This document shows, one piece after another, positions 8,995-12,357 of a stretch of DNA of 12,357 nucleotides. The DNA is from Linderina pennispora (taxonomy: Eukaryota > Kickxellomycota > Kickxellomycetes > Kickxellales > Kickxellaceae): contig NW_024468280.1 in NCBI RefSeq assembly GCF_002104995.1, positions 64,001-76,357 of the forward strand, in the 5' to 3' direction. Position numbers and translations under genes: made by a program. The notes beneath the pieces were generated by a model. The model was not told the DNA's origin. It was given only the letters and a program-made list of their open reading frames with translations, and did not search any database. Each line of letters opens with the position of its first letter. The stretch's first letter is position 1.

Positions 8995-10739
8995 ATGTCC
9001 CGAATGCTGCTTATCGACACATCATACGCGGCCCTATCGGTAGCTGCGCTCGTCGGGCTGTTCTTCAGCACGGCGCCGCGGCGGTCCCTGGACGAGTTTT
9101 CGCGAAAAACTGTTATCCCAGACCACTCGCCAAACAGGCGCAACAGACTTTATTTGGCAGTATACTGACGGAACACCGCCCTCTTTTGTTGACATAGGCC
9201 ACATGGATATCTCGCAGGCACGCAATGGTGATATAGCGTACCGCGACCAGTTCACAGTCAAGTACTATTCGCCGGATCTCTGGTGCAATGTCAGCTGGCT
9301 GCTGGTAGCATTGCTCTCGAACAAATGGCGGATGCTGGTAGGTTAAGCCATGTGGAGGTCGCCAGCCTTTAGTTTCCCCGAGTTGCAAACCCCCGCTGCT
9401 CTCACACTAGCAGCCCTGTGCAGCTACACTGGGTCAGGGGATAGGGAGGGACTTGTCCTGCATGCGAAGGCAGGCATGGGCCTGGCATTGGTCATGTGCT
9501 TGCATGTATTCACAGATGCGTTCTTAGCGCTAACAGTTTCACACGGCTGGTACGTGCATGGTGTATGTATCGCTGTAGGGCCTGGTAAACGCTTTGGTGG
9601 CAACGGCGTCGCTAGCACGCAAGCTTCTGGTGCAGTTTATATTCGGGAGGCTGACACTCAATGACGCCCATGTAAGTTGGTTGCACGGCTACCACTGGCT
9701 AAATGCGAGGGTATCCTGTGTGGTGTATACACGCTGCATGCAAGGAACGCGTTCAATATTACTAATGTACTGATGCGCATTGATATGTGCACATTGTGTC
9801 ATACATTCCAGACCGGTATTCAGCATGCTAACTGCAATGAATTACACTGTAGCATTCGTACGATCGTATACTAAACTTTGTGCTATTCAAGGTGGTGTCG
9901 GTGCGCGCGACATTGGACGCAGACTGGGAGGATCTGGCCATATGGACCATCGCCTACTGCTGTTTTGGCGCACTGTACCTGATCGGCGGGCTTGCGCGGA
10001 CCACCTTGAGCACCTGCGCCTGTCGCCTGCACAGCCTGGGATCCGGTGGGGATTTGTTGGTCTGATGGCGATGCTGATGGTCCTGGCAACGGTCTTGGCG
10101 GGCGTGTGCTGGACAGTGCTGCGGCCGCTGTTTGGGATCCTGTTTATCGAGGCTCTGACAATCCTGTTTGATGTTGGTCAGACCCTGGTAAAATATCTGG
10201 CGTATGCATGGGACAGCGACAGCACCGAGTCGTGGGAGGCACGGTCGGACGCAGTGCTTGTGTGCGAGTTCAGCACTGACATCTGCATCCTGCTGCTGAC
10301 GCTCCTGCACTACACGCACATTCTGGTGATCAACGGCATCACGCTGAACATTGTCAGCGTCCTGGTGTTCCTGAATATCCGCAGCATCGCCAGCAAGCTG
10401 CTGCGCAAGGTGCGCAAGCTGGTTGCATTCTGGCGTGCCGTGGAGAGTATGCGGTGCAGGTTCCCGGACGCCAGCAAGGAGGATATCATTAGGTTCAACG
10501 ACAGATGCTCGATCTGCAGAGAAGTGCTGCTGACGGCCAAGAAGCTGCCGTGCGACCACCTGTTCCATAGGTCGTGCCTGAGGTCGTGGCTCGTCAGGCA
10601 TCTGTCGTGTCCGACATGCAGAGTCGCGCTGTCCGAGGGCGACATTGGGCAGTGGGCTGCAGTCAGCACCCAGGCATCGCCGGATGCGTCCGAGCACGGG
10701 TCAGACATGATATTTGCGGCTGCCACTACGTCACAGTAA
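8995..10739 (+). CDS. gp78/AMFR-like multi-pass membrane RING-H2 E3 ubiquitin ligase
   Basis: gp78/AMFR is an ER-membrane E3 ligase that ubiquitinates proteins for ER-associated degradation. My model has exons 8995-9337, 9579-9671 and 9853-10739, about 440 residues. Order: an N-terminal membrane helix (MLLIDTSYAALSVAALVGLF), a soluble stretch (FIWQYTDGTPPSFVDIGHMD), then LLSNKWRML-GLVNALVATA and ARKLLVQFIFGRL, where gp78 has its 'LVN...AKL...FGPL' block. Further helices follow (DRILNFVLFKVVSV, AIWTIAYCCFGALYLIGGLA, FVGLMAMLMVLATVLAGVCW, CILLLTLLHYTHILVI). The RING-H2 is at about 364-404: CSIC, then PCDHLFHRSC, LRSWL and CPTC, very close to gp78. Two single-base breaks interrupt the frame: an apparent extra T in TTTT 9097-9100 (DEF to REKLL) and a missing G at 9998-9999 (GGLAR to DHLEHLRLSP). 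The protein ends 39 residues after the RING, without the CUE domain or E2-binding tail of animal gp78. HRD1 is a more distant alternative. Confidence 0.85.
9338..9578 (+). other. Intron 1 of the gp78-like gene
   Basis: Donor ATGCTG|GTAGGT, acceptor GCTGTAG|GGC, phase 0, 241 nt. A GCTAAC branch-like motif lies at 9529-9534. Splicing joins SNKWRML to GLVNALVATA, which follows the gp78 pattern of residues; reading through would hit TAA at once (GTA GGT TAA). Confidence 0.8.
9672..9852 (+). other. Intron 2 of the gp78-like gene
   Basis: Donor GCCCAT|GTAAGT, acceptor CACTGTAG|CAT, phase 0, 181 nt, with a GCTAAC branch site at 9827-9832, 20 nt before the acceptor. Splicing joins LTLNDAH to HSYDRILNFVLFK, which fits the third gp78 membrane segment. 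A second in-phase acceptor exists at 9891. Confidence 0.75.
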
Positions 10740-10947
10740 GAGCACGCCGCTGTTTGGCTGCATATCACTCCATGTGCGCTATCACACATCGCACTAGCCT
10801 TTCCCACCCTACGCCTAGCCCATATCGCTGGCACATCTTATCACTCTATCCACCTCAATGTACAAGTAATTCACACGTATCATAGGCCACAGACGTTGGT
10901 GATGGTTGCTTCTAGAAATGACAAGAGAATATAGGCACTTTTGTTTT
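10740..10947. other. Convergent 3' region between the gp78-like and BAG genes
   Basis: About 208 bp separate the two convergent stop codons, so both 3' UTRs lie here and may overlap. No canonical AATAAA is evident on either strand. The space is too small to hold a missing CUE domain plus a terminator for the RING gene. Confidence 0.5.
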
Positions 10948-11704
10948 CTACGCGTTGCCAAGCTTAGCCTCGGCCTCCTTGACCGCGTCGCGCTTGCGGT
11001 CCATCTGGTCCATCCACGACTGCAGTAGGCGCACAGCCTGCCGCCGCCGCTGCCTCGCCTTGTCCGCCTCGGGCGGGCACTCGACGCAATCCACCTTTAA
11101 CAAACTCTGCATCAGCGTCTCGTTAATGAACAGGTACGAGTCATGCAGCTTTTTCTTCTCCGCCGCGCGGATCTCGGCCATCGCCTCGCCGTGCTCCGAA
11201 TTCTCGTGCACAGTCGACAGGAACTGATCGATGAACAGTTGTGCGTCGGCCAGATACGCCTGCATGCGTGACAGCAGCAGGTCCGATGCCTCGTTGGTGA
11301 TGTGGTCGATCTTGTGGATCAGCGCGTTTTCTTCGCGCTCCTCTGCTGTCACCGGCGCGCTCTTCTCGCTGCCGTGCTTGCGACCCAGCATCTTCATCGT
11401 GGCCCCTGTGTATACGCCATAGCGCCCCAGCGTCACATTATCCTCCTTCAGGGTAGCTACAAGGATCAGGAACAAGATAGCGTTTTAAGCGGAATCCCAT
11501 GCACATGCAACTGGCGCGTGGGACTGGATGTTGTTTGCAGACTTACCTCCGCTGAAGATAATCTTCATGCTGTTGACCGGCACGCCGGTGACTTCGCGGC
11601 ACACCTCTTGAACTGACCCAGCGTGGTATCTTGCAGATCGTTCTCTTCGTATTTGAGCAGGTAGCGCTCACGGCCCCATTGCAGGACCAGGGCGGCGCAG
11701 TCAT
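10948..11704 (-). CDS. BAG1-like Hsp70 co-chaperone (ubiquitin-like + BAG domain)
   Basis: BAG-domain proteins bind the Hsp70 ATPase domain and act as nucleotide-exchange factors; the ubiquitin-like part can dock on the proteasome. Exon 1 (about 11704-11547) gives a ubiquitin-like start: ALVLQWGRERYLLKYEEN, DLQDTTLGQF, EVCREVTGVPVNSMKIIFSG. After a 90-nt intron (11546-11457), exon 2 (11456-10948) continues ATLKEDNVTLGRYGVYTG and MKMLGRKHG, completing the ubiquitin-like domain at about residue 75. It then gives a charged helical BAG domain (about 92-205): EENALIHKIDHITNEASDLL, SYLFINETLMQSLLKVD, RRQAVRLLQSWMDQMDRKRD. Total about 222 residues. The frame shifts inside exon 1 near 11607, where one more base would turn FKRCAAK into FKEVCRE. 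The start is uncertain: the ATG at 11704 (MTAPP) reaches the domain only if another base is missing near 11693. Otherwise an upstream exon supplies the N-terminus through an acceptor near 11720. The closest relatives are BAG1/fission yeast bag101. Confidence 0.82.
11457..11546 (-). other. Intron of the BAG gene
   Basis: On the minus strand it starts G|GTAAGT and ends CCTTGTAG|CT, 90 nt, phase 1, recreating an Ala codon (SG-A-TLKED). It splits the ubiquitin-like domain between its last alpha helix/strand region and the C-terminal strand. The joined sequence follows the BAG1 ubiquitin-like pattern well. Confidence 0.85.
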
Positions 11705-12197
11705 TTTGTCTTCTGGGGCTGTCAATGTGCGAAAAGATGGGCAGCGGGACAGAATTCGTCCAAGCAGGACGCTAATCGACCGAAATGGTTAACACGAACG
11801 TAGCAGAAAAGAAAGGTTGCCTCTTCCTTTTCCCTCTCAAAAAATCGCAGGTGAGTCTCCTTCGGCTCAAAGAATTGGAAGAAAACGGTTGTGCGAAAAA
11901 GGCGAAGAGAAAAAGGGTCGGTGGACGCCGATGAGTGTTAATAACTGAGGGCTTCAGAAGCTTGTAAAAATGTGGAAAAGAGCTGGAAAAACTCTGTTGC
12001 CCGCAAACATTCGATCCTAGTTGCCATTGGCCCGCAAACTGGAACCGCAGCGCAGAGGCTCCCCAGGGCATCCGAAAAATGCGGGTTGGTCCGGCTCGCA
12101 AGAAGCTGAGCAATTAGCCCTGGCAGCAGTCGGGTTTGATCACGGCGGTCCTCTGCTTCGTCTCTGCTTTTTCATCTTTATCGCCACCTGATTCATT
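11705..12197. other. Intergenic region between the BAG gene and the partial gene at the window end
   Basis: About 490 bp that must hold the promoter of the BAG gene (minus strand) and possibly of the divergent gene starting at 12198. It contains A-rich and pyrimidine-rich patches. A minus-strand open frame at 11772-12113 has a hydrophobic/basic start but no recognisable domain. A missing 5' exon of the BAG gene could also lie here. Confidence 0.45.
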
Positions 12198-12357
12198 ATG
12201 CTGCGACCCCTGGTCCGACGCTTCCCAGCAGTACCCCCTTCCCACACCCGCGCGTGCTTTGCGCGCCTTTTGCCTCTGTTTTCGCACTATTCAGTACTCC
12301 AAGAAGCACCAGAATGTACACCGTTCCTACCTCACCCACCATCGACAACAACCCATA
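12198..12357 (+). CDS. Possible 5' end of a mitochondrially targeted protein (partial, runs off the window)
   Basis: ATG 12198 opens a frame to the window end beginning MLRPLVRRFPAVPPSHTRAC. Rich in Arg, Leu, Ser and Pro with no acidic residue over its first 30 or more positions, it looks like a mitochondrial presequence. The frame carrying the mature part is unclear. Frame 12198 continues CFARLLPLFSHYSVLQ; another frame reads ALFSTPRSTRMYTVPTSPTI, where LFST would fit a presequence cleavage region. A single-base indel, as in neighbouring genes, would connect them. No family can be named from about 50 residues. Confidence 0.35.
   Translation, partial: MLRPLVRRFPAVPPSHTRACFARLLPLFSHYSVLQEAPECTPFLPHPPSTTTH

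Noticed and set aside
9112-9197. Possible intron in the gp78-like gene ending TTGACATAG with a TACTGAC branch-like motif at about 9163-9169
   Set aside because: No donor in the right phase fits. The supposed intron is open and coding in one frame (FIWQYTDGTPPSFVDIGHMD) and joins smoothly to the following exon, so a single-base break at TTTT is the simpler explanation.
11772-12113. 113-residue minus-strand open frame with a basic, hydrophobic start
   Set aside because: Sits in the BAG 5' region, composition follows A-rich/T-rich DNA, no domain. Kept only as a possible leader or missing-exon area.

Overview
The window is nuclear DNA from a filamentous or early-diverging fungus. This rests on the following: a PHO81-type SPX/ankyrin/degenerate-GDPD protein, a family I know only from fungi; short GT-AG introns with CTAAC-like branch points; moderately GC-rich exons separated by 0.2-1.3 kb of non-coding DNA; and an AATAAA signal. 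Presence of several introns, plus a gp78-like E3 ligase and a BAG1-like protein, argues against budding yeasts. An early-diverging lineage such as Kickxellomycotina would fit, but that is inference only.

Layout. 494-976 (-): a small RRM-like protein resembling the C-terminal domain of animal R3HCC1/R3HCC1L, with its 3' end unresolved. 977-2018: divergent promoter region. 2019-5592 (+): intact PHO81 homologue of 1161 residues, whose first coding exon is only ATG-AAG. 5593-6854: no gene recognised. 6855-8640 (+): NDC1, the membrane nucleoporin and spindle-pole-body anchor, with the reading frame broken at about five places. 8995-10739 (+): gp78/AMFR-like multi-pass RING E3 ligase, with two introns and two frame breaks. 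10948-11704 (-): BAG1-like Hsp70 co-chaperone (ubiquitin-like plus BAG domains), with one intron and one or two frame breaks, convergent with the RING gene. 12198 to the window end (+): possible start of a mitochondrially targeted protein.

The genes look like ordinary eukaryotic housekeeping neighbours (phosphate signalling, nuclear envelope, ER quality control, chaperone regulation) and not a pathway cluster. I see no mobile element, tRNA, rRNA or CRISPR array, and no convincing new biological system. The most useful observations are gene-model ones: the two-codon first exon of PHO81, a cluster of single-base frame breaks in three genes beside one perfectly intact 3.5 kb gene (best explained by assembly indels, with degeneration as the alternative), and a gp78-like ligase that stops 39 residues after its RING.
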